Positions 50,813-60,920 of a DNA stretch of 64,000 nt are shown one piece after another. A program made the translations under genes and the position numbers. The stretch's first letter is position 1; every line of letters starts with the position of its first letter. Origin of the DNA: Lumbricus terrestris (Eukaryota; Annelida; Clitellata; Crassiclitellata; Lumbricidae); the NCBI GenBank assembly GCA_949752735.1, contig OX457036.1, positions 20,009,169 through 20,073,168 on the forward strand, read 5' to 3'. The notes under the pieces were generated by a model. That model was not told the origin of the DNA. It worked only from the letters and a program-made list of their open reading frames with translations, and ran no database searches.

Positions 50813-50968
50813 CAGTGGCGTAGGCAAAGGGGGGTTTCGGGGGGTTAAAACCGCCCATTGGCTCCGAAAAAAGGTCTTTTAAAGGCTATTTTTTTCCATT
50901 TAAGTAGGAAAAAAACAGGGTTTCCGGTCATAACCCCTCCCCATAAAAAATTTCTGGCTACGCCACCG
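50813..50968. mobile_element. hAT-like MITE
   Basis: Ends CAGTGGCGTAGGC and GGCTACGCCACCG; perfect duplication ACTTTCTT at 50805-50812 and 50969-50976. 156 bp, related to 22461-22714. Confidence 0.88.
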
Positions 50969-51155
50969 ACTTTCTTACAGGATTTCTAATACAAATAACA
51001 TATAAATTTCCTTGACCGAGTTATATTTTTAAAGTATTCGCATGGTGAACGCAATTTCTATGAGGCTGAAGTATGACGTAATACGTTCAGACTCTCTTCG
51101 ATCTGTAGTCCGTCGTCCGTCTATCAACAAACGCGAGCGCCAGTGGCAAAGGAAG

Positions 51156-51264
51156 ATGGCAATGGCTGCTACTGATCATGGTGCTTGCGGTGCTGAAGGA
51201 CATGGGACGGTCTTGTCGGTTCCGATGTATTTTAGACTAGACGGCAAAAGTTTTCAGAATCCAG
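51156..51264 (+). CDS. SMS: SMS coding exon 1
   Basis: ATG GCA ATG GCT GCT, then TDHGACGAEGHGTVLSVPMY and DGKSFQNP. Ends one base into Glu; donor GTGAAG. A CRE-like TGACGTAA lies at 51074-51081, 75 bp upstream of the start. Confidence 0.8.
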
Positions 51265-54200
51265 GTGAAGCTAAATATTGTGGCTGTTGGTTGATTTTTC
51301 ACTGAACCTGTTCTGTTGCTTTGCTAGTTCGGTTGTATTATTTTTAATGTTGTAGAGGATTTCGCTATTTAAGACCTGGTGCCTGGACATCATCAGGTGG
51401 GATTTTCGTGAGGCTAACATGAATTCATGAAAACCAGTATACCGTCGTTGCTGCCCTTGCTGCCATCATTATGATCACCAACGGTGATAGTATTACGAAG
51501 CCTTCGTAGATCACGTTAGCCTCGTTAGGTGTGATCACGATCGTGATCATGACGATGATGATGCTTTTTGGTCCGTGTTGGAAGTTGGAACCTCAACCTG
51601 TCAGCGTCGTGCTTTTTCGGTTGTATCATTGTATGCCTATAATGTCTGGAATACTGGTCTCCCGTTTGGAGATATGTATATACATTGCCTTTTAGGTTGA
51701 TTCATCAGTTGTTTTACAGGCTACTGAAGATCTATCTGCATCACCGGGGTTGGAATGGGAGTGCCTCTGAGTGGGCTTCTTGAAGGGGAGCTATGCAATT
51801 TTTGAAATGAAGGATAATGGTAGTAACATAAACTTCTTAACTGTTTTTATCATGCCAATTGCCTGAGAACTAATTATAATATATCTGTGCCATGCTGTTG
51901 AATTCTGCACTGAAAGTGCTGTTGTTCACTCTCCCTAGGCCATTTGATTATTCCTGAAATATGATGACACAGCTGTCACAGTCGATCTATTATTTTCTTT
52001 GAAATTTTTGTAAACGTAATCTCTTTTGTTTTTTATGAGTTTAATTTTGAGTATGGCAATCAGCACTTTCAGTGCTCACTTGTGTTTTGAAGGAACGGGC
52101 TGGAGCATGCTGTGGGAGATAGAGAGTGCATATAATATAATCTGCGCGTTGAAGGGCGTAGGCACAAGTAGTCCAGAAGTCAGTTGTAGACGATTTCATT
52201 ACATCTTTTGGGTGATAGACAGTGTGTATTTGTGTACGGTAGCAACAAGCGATATTCAGCCAAAGACCCACACAACACAGGTTGAAAACTGTGTGCTACT
52301 AAGACAATAATATGCAATTTCAGGAATGTCTTGACTTGGTCAGGATTGATGCCTTATGAATTCTTGGACTTGTGTTCAGATGCCAATGTCTCAGTCTCAT
52401 CGGAAGGCCTTGCTTTTGTTTGTCTAGGACTCAGCTGCCTTAGGTAGAGGTAAATGACGGCTCGGTAGCAAGTAGACATTTTGACCATCACAGATAGGAG
52501 CAGAATAGAGCGGCCTGACCTACGGCGATCTATACGGAATTGTATAAAATAACTGAGGGGTCAGGTTTTGATTTATGTGGAGTTGGTGTGCAATGAAAAC
52601 CTTACTCTGGGAGTATAGGTCCTAAGGAATACTGGGGTTGAACCCCTACAACTCCCCATGGCAATTCTCCATCTGACTGCCTTAAGTATACAACAGATTC
52701 CGCCACTGAAACCATTACTGTTTTTGCAGAGTCTTTGGAAAAGATAACTGGAATAGGTAAGATATGCCTTGGAGAACTGAAGGAGCCACATCTGGAGCTC
52801 AATCTCGGCTCAGAATTTGACAGGTTATATCTCTTCCACGATATTTATGGCAGGTGAGAAAAACTGATTCTTGTTCAATTGTGGGAGGAGTGAGATGAGT
52901 AGGGGTGGAAGAGGAGAAGGAGGAGAAGGGGTGTAAGTGTTACCCTTACTTTTTGGTTGGCTAGGGATGAAGTTGAAGCAGAAATCCAAAGGGAAGTGGA
53001 CATAATTATATTCCTTTAAAAAAATTTAGGATAAATGAAACATAGCAACCTCGTTTGCTCAATTTTTTATCAATTACTTTATTCTTTACATCTCATCCTC
53101 AAAGTTTACTCTTGATATACCCAGTACTCATCTCGTAGCTGAGTTGGGTAGAGGTTATAATAAGTGCAACTACATTACATCAAAGTACATATTATCTTTA
53201 TGAGTTTTGGGAAGGATTTGACACCCTGATGTATTGGGATGAAAGTCCAGTGTTCAGATCGTTTGTCTTCCATGCCATTGTAAATTTATGCGTGATGAGA
53301 AAATTATGAATGGTGTGGTGTTATAAAATATAATTGCATTGATGTTCCAGTCAGTCTAAAGTTGATTCTGAACGTCTGCTTTTGTTTGTATATTAGTCAC
53401 TTATCATTGAGACTGTACTGCGACGGTCTTTTGACGCTGGACATTCAACATCGTAAAACAGATTCATCTATTCAAAACATGGCTGTAAGTACAACAGCCT
53501 TAAGCCATCTGATCCCTATTTCGTTATGCTCTATCAGGCATAATTTTGATTCATTTGATTCCAAAATTTTTGGTTGATTGGTTGATTGAATGCTTGACTG
53601 ACTGACTGGGCTGACTGCCAACTGAAACCTGAGCTTTGTACTGTTTCTGTGTCAATGAAAAGTCCCAAGAATTTCGAGAAAGTTGCCTAGTGATTATCTT
53701 AATGTTGCTTGTAGTTTTTTTAATAGCTAATATAGACAATGCTTTATGTTGTGTTCAGAAAGACTTATTCGCCTGAATTCCTTTCTTGATATCTAGATTC
53801 TAGAATAATCCAAAAACTTATGGAAAATAGCGTTCACATTCAGTTTGTATGAAAGGATCAGTTTAATTTGATTACATTGAACAAATTAATCTAAGAAGCT
53901 ATTTCCATGAGAAGACTTGCATGAAAACTGTAGTTTATATCAATTTTTTTACCAGGCTTACTGAAAAGTCAGAGCAAACCATTCCCAATAGATGTAAATT
54001 TACATATTTTCCCAGAGAGTCAATGTGGTGAGATAATTCACCACCACTGCTCGTTTGAATGGTGAATGGGTGTCGTGCCCCATAATAATAATAATAAATA
54101 ATAGTAATAATAATTATGACAATTTACGTGGCGCCATAACGCAGCCTTAGTTACAAGGGTGCCTTACAAAGCAGCTAACTTGCGGGATAAGCCACTAGCA

Positions 54201-57200
54201 GACGAGTATGTTTTTAGCAGGGATTTATAAGAGTCCACTGAGCCAGCCGATCGAATAGTGAAATCGTTAGGAAGTCTGTTCCAGCATCCAGGACGAGTGG
54301 CCGAAAAAGCAAGATTACTGAAGCATGTCCTCATCCTTCACACAGGTAGATCGGTCCTCTCCAGTGCCTAAAGTGTGGAAAAATAAGTGCCTGGACGCCC
54401 CTTACCTCTCCAAAAGAAGTGCCTGGACGCCCCTTACCTTTCCAGTCTGTGCTCGCCAATAAGTGGCTGGACGGCGTTCAGATTTTAAAACAAGTGCATG
54501 GACGCCGTCCATGACCGTCCAGGCACACTTTAAGCCCTGGTCCTCTCAGATGATCGGAGCCAAAACCCGGCTGCGGAGGAGTGAGTAAGCCCGGATCTGG
54601 TCTGAATGCAACAGATTGTGATTCATTTGGCAGTTCATATGTTTGGTTAAACAACAGTGCACAACTCTCCACAGTTCTTTTTGCTTGTCAGTCATGACAC
54701 TGTTCTTTTTGTTTTAGTCCATCCGTGCACTTGAGCACAAACTGCTGACTCACCTTGGAAATCTATGTACTGAACACAACAGGTAAGTTGTGATTTTATC
54801 GTTGTTGCTTGATGGAAGTGATAAGGTTATTGTTGGTGATGGTGATGGTGATTATGGTATGAAGCAAATATACCTTTACTTTGTTTTTATTTGTTAATTC
54901 GGATACATTTTAAGAGTTTCGTATAAGAATAAATCTGATTTAGTTAAAGAGGACAGTGTTACTACAATGAAAGCCATTGTTTTCTGTTTGTTGTATGCGC
55001 ACATTGCATGGCCTGTATTGTTACTGCAATGAAAACTGTTGTTTTCTATTTGTTGTTTCTTGTTTACACAGCCTGTATTGTTACTACAATGAAAACTATT
55101 GTTATTCTATTTGCTCTTTGTATGCACAGTCTGTATTGTTACTACAATGAAAACTATTGTTCTCTATTTGCTGTTTGTTTGTATGCACAGCCTGTATTGT
55201 TGCTACAATGAAACTATTGTTCTCTATTTGCCTTTTGTTGTATGCACAGCCTGTATTGTCCGATTCGAAGAGGTCAGTCGGTGTGGCCATACGCAGTCTC
55301 CGCAGATGAACATCTTCTCGAGTTCGACTACGATCAGTTGGTATACGAGACGAACTCCAAGTGGCAGAACATTCGAATCTATCACTCGCAACAACTGGGA
55401 AACGCTCTTGTGCTCGATGGCGATTCCAGTGAGCGCTTCTCACTCTTTGTATGTGCACTTGTTATAGCGCCGCTTCAAGATTGCTACTCGGAAGCGCTCC
55501 CGACTACAGCGCAGACACTGAATCGGGGTTTCACGCCGAAGCGCGCGAGCAGTTGCAAGTGAAGGACTTGCCCAAGGTGTCTACGAGGCGGCTTGAGGTG
55601 GATTCGAATCTGCAACCCTCCCACACATACCCAGTACACCACCACACCCCACACTGTATCTGTTCATTGTGTTTGTGATAACAAAGATGATTGGTGTTGC
55701 CCTCACCTTTTATCCCAGCCTCGGACTGGCACTGTCAGAGTGCGAACAGCGGTGGAGTTTTGTATTTGTTTTTACTTGTCATGTTTTTATATGCATGTAG
55801 AACAGTTTGCAGGCGGTGCTATAAAGAATATGCTTACTTGCTTACTTACTTGCTTACGTTACAATGTCTGTCTTGGTGACAGTGCTTGGTGAAGGTGACC
55901 TTGTCTACACGCAGACGCTTTGCCGCATCGGAGAAGAGGATTATCGCAATAAGACGATTCTTGTGCTCGGCGGTGGAGACGGCGCCATACTCCATGAATT
56001 GCTCAAAGAAACGCCTCAGTTTATCACGATGGCTGAAATTGGTGAGGTTGCTTTCTTCGATCATCATTGTCTGGTCTCTAGTTTCATTTAGCTGTGGCTC
56101 GGCTGGGAGCACCTCTGAGGTTTCTTGAAGAGGCGCTGTTTAAATTCTCGAAATAAATGAAAGATTTTTATAAAGGCAGTTTGCAACAGAATTGCTGTCC
56201 TTTTAGCCCCCCCCCCCCATACTGTAAGAATCTTTTTCAGTTCATAATTTATTTCTTCAGATGATTTAATCCTAAAAAGTTGTAACTGGTTGTCATACTT
56301 GTTCTTTTACCAATGCTTGGCTACAATAATACAGTTGATTGATTGATCGCTTGTTTGAGCAGCAGAAAAATCATTCGTAAATCAACCGTCTAAGTTTTAA
56401 ACCCAAATGTTAGTTTTCGGTAAGATGATTTTGGGCGATCTTTGGCTATGTACAAAATATATAGTTCTTTGCATTGTTAAATAATGACAAAATTACTAAA
56501 TTTACAGATGTGGAAGTCATCAAAGCATGTCGCAAGTACTTGCGAGGAGCCTGTGGCGATAGCTTAGACAAGCTTTCCGGAAAAAACTATAAGGTACTTT
56601 TGACCTTTCTCGTATGTCTAAGTAGTCCGAAAAATGATAACATTCTGTACTAGTGTTGCGGTTGAAAAAAAATGGTTGACGAAGCGCACACCTGTTCTAT
56701 ACGGTGAAGTACACACGGAGTGGTTTAGCACAGTGACAGTATAAAATTGAAACTAATATTAGGCTAATTATTGGAAATATGAAAACTGATGTGCTAATAG
56801 TGATTTGAAGAAATCAGCCGAACATGCATTGTGCCGAATGATACTATTGTTCATTAACCTGATGCACGTTTTAATCATTGTTCAGATGTTCATTGTTCAT
56901 ATTATTATCTGAAAATTCACTGCTCTTATCAGCCTCCTGATTATCAAATTTATGTACATATCATAAATCCATATTGATAATTTTTGTTTATTATTTTATT
57001 TCATAATACTTTTTAAATATTAATTTTTGTGACTTCTTATTACTAAAGCAGAAACTGTTGTCCATTTCCACCCAAGATCTATTAGACAGCTCTGGAATTT
57101 GTTTTTAGATACTGCTGGAAGATTGCACTAAAGTCTTGGAGGACAGTATAGAAAAAGGAACATCCTACGACTTTGTGATAAATGATTTGACAGAATTTCC

Positions 57201-57312
57201 AGTCAACAAGTCCGTTCAAGGTGCATTGCATTGGCTTTTTTTGTTTGTTTCCCTGTTTTCTTACCTGTATGTTTTGCAAATATAATTTGAATATAATATA
57301 TAGGTTTAGTGT

Positions 57313-57356
<44 letters not shown>

Positions 57357-59079
57357 CTACCATCTTTGTCATAATTGCCATCATTATCACATCTCATCAT
57401 CGTCGTCATCATCATCATCATGCGCTGATTAAAGCAAGGGGTTCAAGTGCAAGGCCTTCACCTTTTTTGTGGTATTTTTGCAAGGTCAAACCTTTCATCG
57501 TGTTTATTTTAGAAGCTTGCTTTTGGAAGTTTCGCAGTATTTTTGATTTTGCTTTGGTACAGGATTTGACTATGACTTTGGCTCTGCTAATCTTATCATG
57601 GAGCTGTCGCTAAAGGTTTTAAAGGCGGATGGAAAGCTTCTAGCAAGGGTAAACTAATATTTGTCTGTCTTGCATATGCTAGAAAAAGGTGGATAACATT
57701 AGTATAATTTAGATATTTTAATTTCTCAAAACTTTGTGTCACAAACATTTTCAGGTAATCGTGACTTTGTAATAATTTTAAGTTATTGTGATTCTAAAGA
57801 AATTCTGAGTTTTAACGTCTTCATCATGATCCTTGCTCATATATTTGTATATCTGAAGGCGTGTGTAGTACCTTTTGCTCCTATAATAAAGTTACTGTAA
57901 ATATCGGGCAATCACATAGCGAACACTACATCCTACTCAAGCATGATGCTCATTTTATAATCTCTGTTAAAAAGTTTAGTTTTTAGATGTTTCTTGAAAG
58001 CACCAATGGATGTAGAGTTCATGATGTGGTAGGGAGGATTGTTCCATATCATTGAAACACTGCACAATGTATACATTTCGTGTTCCAATTTTTGTAGATT
58101 TGTTTTTTAAAGAATATTTTCTATTTTGTTTCTGCAGGGTAACTGTATAGGCGCCGTGTCGTACAGAACTAAATTTGAACAGGACGTTCTCTCTCTCGGC
58201 TGCCTATTCCGGAGGCGAGACGTATACGTACCGTCATTCCATGAAGTGTATCCTTTTAGTATCACCGCTGGGCTTTGTCTAGTGCAGTGCAGAATGTCTT
58301 TGACTAGCCACACTTTTATTACATTTACTAGCAGTTTGCAGTTACTTGTGAGCAGCTGGCTTTCATGCATTTGACATGTTTGTAATATAATGTAAGATGG
58401 ATTAATTCTGCAGCATGATGTATTAAATTAGTATTTAAAACACTTTGAGAGTGTCATGAGTATGTAAGTTATTTGAATGTAGGTATGCGATGTATGTATT
58501 GTATTGTATCTTTAAATTTACGTAGCACCTCTCGCAGAATGACTATAATAATTATCTCAACTAGTCGGACTTTCCCAGATGTGTGTGCATGTGTGCAATG
58601 CGTGCATGTGTGTGTATGTGTGTACAATGACATGTAATAGGGCACCTAAAAGTGCCTTAAGAAAAGTGCAACACTGGCCAGTGGCTATTGATCTGAACGA
58701 GCACATTTTAAGGTTGGCGTGTGTGTGATGGCCAGAATTCAATTGAACAACAGCTGGTAGTTAGCGCTGTCTATTCTACACAGATTTGAAACACGGTGGT
58801 TTATTAAACTTGACGCAGCTGATCATTAGTTACTGCTTGTACGAGATCTGGAGAAGAGCCGATGCACCGCCAGAGCCAGAGAGCGATTCAGGGAACCAGT
58901 TGACTGGTGACCTTTCAAACACAGGGAACCACTCTACCAATGCCTGTGAGGTAAACGACAGCCATCCCATCGAAGACATTCCAAAACGCAGCATCAGCGT
59001 CTGTGCAATGGAAGACGGAATCATCATCGCCCTGAAAGATGTTTCCCCAGAAAACAACAGAATGGACGTCAGCAAATGA
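51156..59079 (+). CDS. SMS: Spermine synthase (11 coding exons, complete)
   Basis: Joins 51156-51264, 52730-52853, 53397-53484, 54718-54782, 55250-55428, 55883-56041, 56508-56593, 57109-57220, 57563-57648, 58138-58247 and 58830-59079: 1368 nt, 455 residues. It transfers an aminopropyl group from decarboxylated S-adenosylmethionine to spermidine, in the cytosol. The N-terminal dimer domain spans about 1-130, a beta region with LLEFDYDQLVYE and NIRIYHSQQLGNALVLDGD about 150-188, and the Rossmann catalytic domain follows with GGGDG at 218-222 (Asp221), EDC at 274-276 and IND with Asp296. The 75-residue spacing between the two Asp equals that between the catalytic D201 and D276 of human SMS. Unusual: the C-terminus runs roughly 70 residues beyond the human end. 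One intron is U12-type; another has a minisatellite over its acceptor. An upstream in-frame ATG at 51042 would add 38 Arg-rich residues; 51156 is preferred by similarity to family N-termini. Confidence 0.94.
51265..52729 (+). other. SMS: SMS intron 1
   Basis: Contains GATCACGATCGTGATCATGACG low complexity near 51530, and at 51755-51820 a LINE/SINE-type tail (GAGTGCCTCTGAG ... CTTCTTGAAGGGG). No coding signal. Confidence 0.6.
52730..52853 (+). CDS. SMS: SMS coding exon 2
   Basis: Acceptor TTTTTGCAG; AG completes Glu, then SLEKITGIGKICLGELKE and FDRLYLFHDIYG. Ends two bases into Ser before GTGAGA. Poorly conserved N-terminal domain, accepted on frame and splice signals. Confidence 0.82.
53397..53484 (+). 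CDS. SMS: SMS coding exon 3
   Basis: Acceptor TATATTAG; completes Ser, then HLSLRLYCDGLLTLDIQHR, equivalent to the LRIYPHGLVLLDLQ strand of vertebrate SMS. Ends at a codon boundary before GTAAGT. Confidence 0.9.
54110..54350 (-). mobile_element. LINE 3' end in SMS intron 3
   Basis: The minus strand reads NLAFSATRPGCWNRLPNDF and DSYKSLLKTYS, the end of a CR1/L2-like RT. The 3' part GCGTTATGGCGCCACGTAAATTGTCA and an ATT-rich tail follow. Confidence 0.75.
54718..54782 (+). CDS. SMS: SMS coding exon 4
   Basis: Acceptor TTTTGTTTTAG, then SIRALEHKLLTHLGNLCTEH, the helix that closes the N-terminal domain. Ends two bases into Ser; donor GTAAGT. Confidence 0.88.
54956..55259 (+). repeat. 58-61-bp minisatellite carrying copies of the SMS 3' splice site
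   Basis: Units share TTACTACAATGAAAACTATTG, a T-rich stretch, TGTATGCACAG and CCTGTATTGT. Acceptor-like AGs end at 55071, 55129, 55190 and, the real one, 55249; a more decayed unit lies around 55011 and the array opens with ACAG at 54956. The last 10 bases of each unit equal the first 10 of exon 5. More diverged than the MED23 array, so probably older. Confidence 0.92.
55250..55428 (+). CDS. SMS: SMS coding exon 5
   Basis: C completes Ser, then LYCPIRRGQSVWPYAVSADE, HLLEFDYDQLVYETNSKW, NIRIYHSQQLGNALVLDGD. Donor GTGAGC. The last of several tandem acceptors is used because only it leads into this frame. Confidence 0.94.
55450..55650 (-). mobile_element. tRNA-derived SINE, reverse
   Basis: Reverse of the SINE at 41098. 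B box GATTCGAATCC (complement of 55600-55610) and A box TGGTGTACTGG (complement of 55631-55641). Its tail ATCTTGAAGCGGCGCTATAACA starts about 20 bp after the SMS exon 5 donor. Confidence 0.82.
55684..55835 (+). repeat. Dispersed repeat, copy 4
   Basis: CCCTCACCTTTTATCCCAGCC, TCGGACTGGCACTGTCAGAGTG, and a distal GGCGGTGCTATAAAGAATATGC. Same family as 28845 and 32172. Confidence 0.6.
55883..56041 (+). CDS. SMS: SMS coding exon 6 (AdoMet-binding loop)
   Basis: Acceptor GGTGACAG; TG completes Met, then LGEGDLVYTQTLCRIGEED and TILVLGGGDGAILHELLKE, with the nucleoside-binding GGGDG. Ends one base into Asp; donor GTGAGG. Confidence 0.95.
56100..56165 (+). repeat. LINE/SINE-type 3' tail
   Basis: GGGAGCACCTCTGAGG, TTCTTGAAGAGGCGCTGTTT, AAATTCTCGAAATAAATGAAAG. 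Related tails are found at several other places on both strands. Confidence 0.6.
56508..56593 (+). CDS. SMS: SMS coding exon 7
   Basis: AT completes Asp, then VEVIKACRKYLRGACGDSLD and GKNYK. Acceptor TTTACAG, donor GTACTT. The CxxYxxxxCGDxLD spacing matches the family. Confidence 0.93.
57109..57220 (+). CDS. SMS: SMS coding exon 8 (catalytic Asp)
   Basis: ILLEDCTKVLEDSIEKGTSY, then DFVINDLTEFPV; Asp in IND is the general-base residue of the family. Acceptor GTTTTTAG, donor GTGCAT. A (CAT)n run begins about 95 bp downstream. Confidence 0.94.
57316..57356. repeat. (CAT)n microsatellite
   Basis: About 13 CAT units, with scattered further units to 57420. Confidence 0.93.
57563..57648 (+). CDS. 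SMS: SMS coding exon 9
   Basis: Acceptor TTGGTACAG; completes Gly, then FDYDFGSANLIMELSLKVLK and ADGKLLAR. Donor GTAAAC. Corresponds to the LILDLSMKVLKQDGK block. Confidence 0.92.
57900..58075 (-). mobile_element. LINE 3' fragment in SMS intron 9
   Basis: The minus strand reads CSVSMIWNNPPYHIMN and GAFKKHLKTKLFNRDYK, the last block of a CR1/L2-like RT. Short and truncated. Confidence 0.65.
58138..58247 (+). CDS. SMS: SMS coding exon 10, with U12-type donor
   Basis: GNCIGAVSYRTKFEQDVLSL, CLFRRRDVYVPSFHE plus two bases of Val. Acceptor TTTCTGCAG; donor GTATCCTTTT. VPSF matches the CVPSYLELW end of vertebrate SMS. Confidence 0.93.
58248..58829 (+). other. SMS: U12-type intron of SMS
   Basis: 5' splice site GTATCCTTTT is a perfect U12 match. 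Branch candidate AAACTTGAC (A at 58813) matches TTCCTTRAC at six of nine positions and lies 16 nt before the AG end, inside the U12 range. The 3' signal is weaker than in the two MED23 introns. Confidence 0.8.
58830..59079 (+). CDS. SMS: SMS terminal coding exon 11, with extended C-terminus
   Basis: T completes Val, then YCLYEIWRRADAPPEPESDS. About 60 further residues follow, acidic and polar, including EDIPKRSISVCAMEDG and IIALKDVSPENN, before TGA. Vertebrate SMS stops shortly after the WKKA equivalent (here WRRA). Confidence 0.88.
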
Positions 59080-60553
59080 CCATTCCACCTCCAGCCTATG
59101 GATAAACAGCATTCCACACCACCCGCCAGTGATGCAGCACGTAACATATATGCCAAGTAAGGGACCACCTGTCACTTACCACATCGACCGTAAAATGCCA
59201 CATTCCAAACGACCATAAGTAATGATTTCTGTGTCCAATTTTGCACCTCGACCTTGGGATCATATTGCTGTAAAAAACTTTTTTGTGCTACACAATATTT
59301 TAATTGGCTATTGACATACATGTAAGGTTGATATTATCATGTTGATGTTAAGACTAACATTAACATGTTGATGTTTAATATGCGATTTCCACCGAATTGA
59401 TATTTTAAATTTTCAAAAATACATTCACTAAAAAATGTAGAAAATGTGTATATTTTTAGCCGTTTTCAAAAGGTTTACTCAGACTCGGTGAAGCATCGCT
59501 TAAGAAAAAATAAATCCCGACAAGTTAACCGTTTTCTCTACCCATACATATACATATATATGCACAGTGTGTATATACGTATTTATATGTATTTTTATAC
59601 ACGCATATAATTATATAAATATATATATATATTATGTATATTATGCATAATTTACATTCTATTTATATCTTTAAAAAAATGTCGCAATGACACTTACTTG
59701 CATGCCATTACACCAGGGACTATGGCACATATTTTGATAAACTCAGTTTCCCACTTTAAAGGACTTGAGAAATTTTAGGGTTTGGGATTACAAATGCAAG
59801 GCTCTTTATTACACAATTTGTTATTACAAGATCTCTGATTTAGCATGGTCAGGGACAGGAATCTCAAAATTGACAAACTTTAGAAAATAAACTTATCACG
59901 TGACCTCGTTGTGAGGCCTTTAATTTACAAGGTCGACAATGAGAGCATTTAATGAGTTCACAGTGTACATGTATGTATGTGGCATATATGTGTATAAGCT
60001 ACATGTGCAGCATATGTTTATATATTATAATTATGTATTATATACTGTATATAATATGTTTGTATATTTCTGACTAATATATCTATATGATATTTGCATC
60101 ACATGCTTATAATTATCAGAATATCAAAATATCAAGCTCATAATTATTATGATGTTGTAAAGGTTCAATTTGACTTTTTTACTTTTCTACGAATCTGTTC
60201 TAGTTGTAGCTTTTTAAACAAGCATTTCCAGTTTCTAGGCATTCATTATTGCTCATATTTCCGCGTATTTCAGTGTATTTGACCGCAGTGTGGACTCGTT
60301 TACGTGCGATTCTGCTTCATGCGAAGTGATTTTCTATCCCAAAGCTATTAACCTGCTGCCAAATTGTTTAATGCACCATACAAGAACTGCATTTTAACGC
60401 TTTATATCATCGATTCTTCAGCATTTTTATCGCTTTTTATGCGTGACCTGGTTGACACATTGTATTATAATGTGCACTCCCAGATGGTTTCGCTTAAATG
60501 AGTCCACGCTGTAATAAGTAGGAATTTAGTGGAAATAGGTGTGTTCTTCAGAA
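59080..60553. other. SMS 3' flank, no further gene seen
   Basis: Probably the 3' untranslated region at first; AATAAA at 59509-59514 is a candidate polyadenylation signal. Then AT-rich DNA with TATATA runs near 59550-59650 and 59995-60090. Confidence 0.5.
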
Positions 60554-60561
60554 GTGATGAT

Positions 60562-60920
60562 CAAGGCCATGGCCAGGATTTGATTTGGGGGGGGGAGGTG
60601 TTTAGTGTTTACCAACTTTTTTCGGCCAAATTTTCTGACGACTTTTCTTTAGTCCTCGAAATTTCTGATGACCTTTTTTTAGTCATCACATGGTTTCGTG
60701 GGATTTTTCGTCTGAAAAACCATTCACCGCGGCGTAAAACGATCTAGTGTCATGCTTTTTCTTCTAAAATCGCAATCTTCTGCATGTTCTGGGCTGCCAA
60801 TACATTGCATACTGTATTTCTTACGTTATATGCTAGTAATTGCATCATGAATATTATTTTTTACATTTTTCATTTTGGGAGTGTTCAAACACCCAAAACA
60901 CCCCCCTAGCTACGGCCTTG
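60562..60920. mobile_element. hAT-like MITE
   Basis: Ends CAAGGCCATGGCC and AGCTACGGCCTTG; flanks GTGATGAT and GTGACGAT match 7 of 8. Contains G-rich and GTGTTCAAACACCC stretches; relative at 24190. Confidence 0.75.

Noticed and set aside
51042..51155. Upstream in-frame ATG extending SMS by 38 residues
   Set aside because: Arg-rich sequence unlike family N-termini; MAMAAT at 51156 resembles the usual start. Not excluded as an alternative start.
55008..55211. Open frames through the SMS intron 4 minisatellite
   Set aside because: Repeat-derived; the conserved SMS frame needs the last acceptor at 55249.
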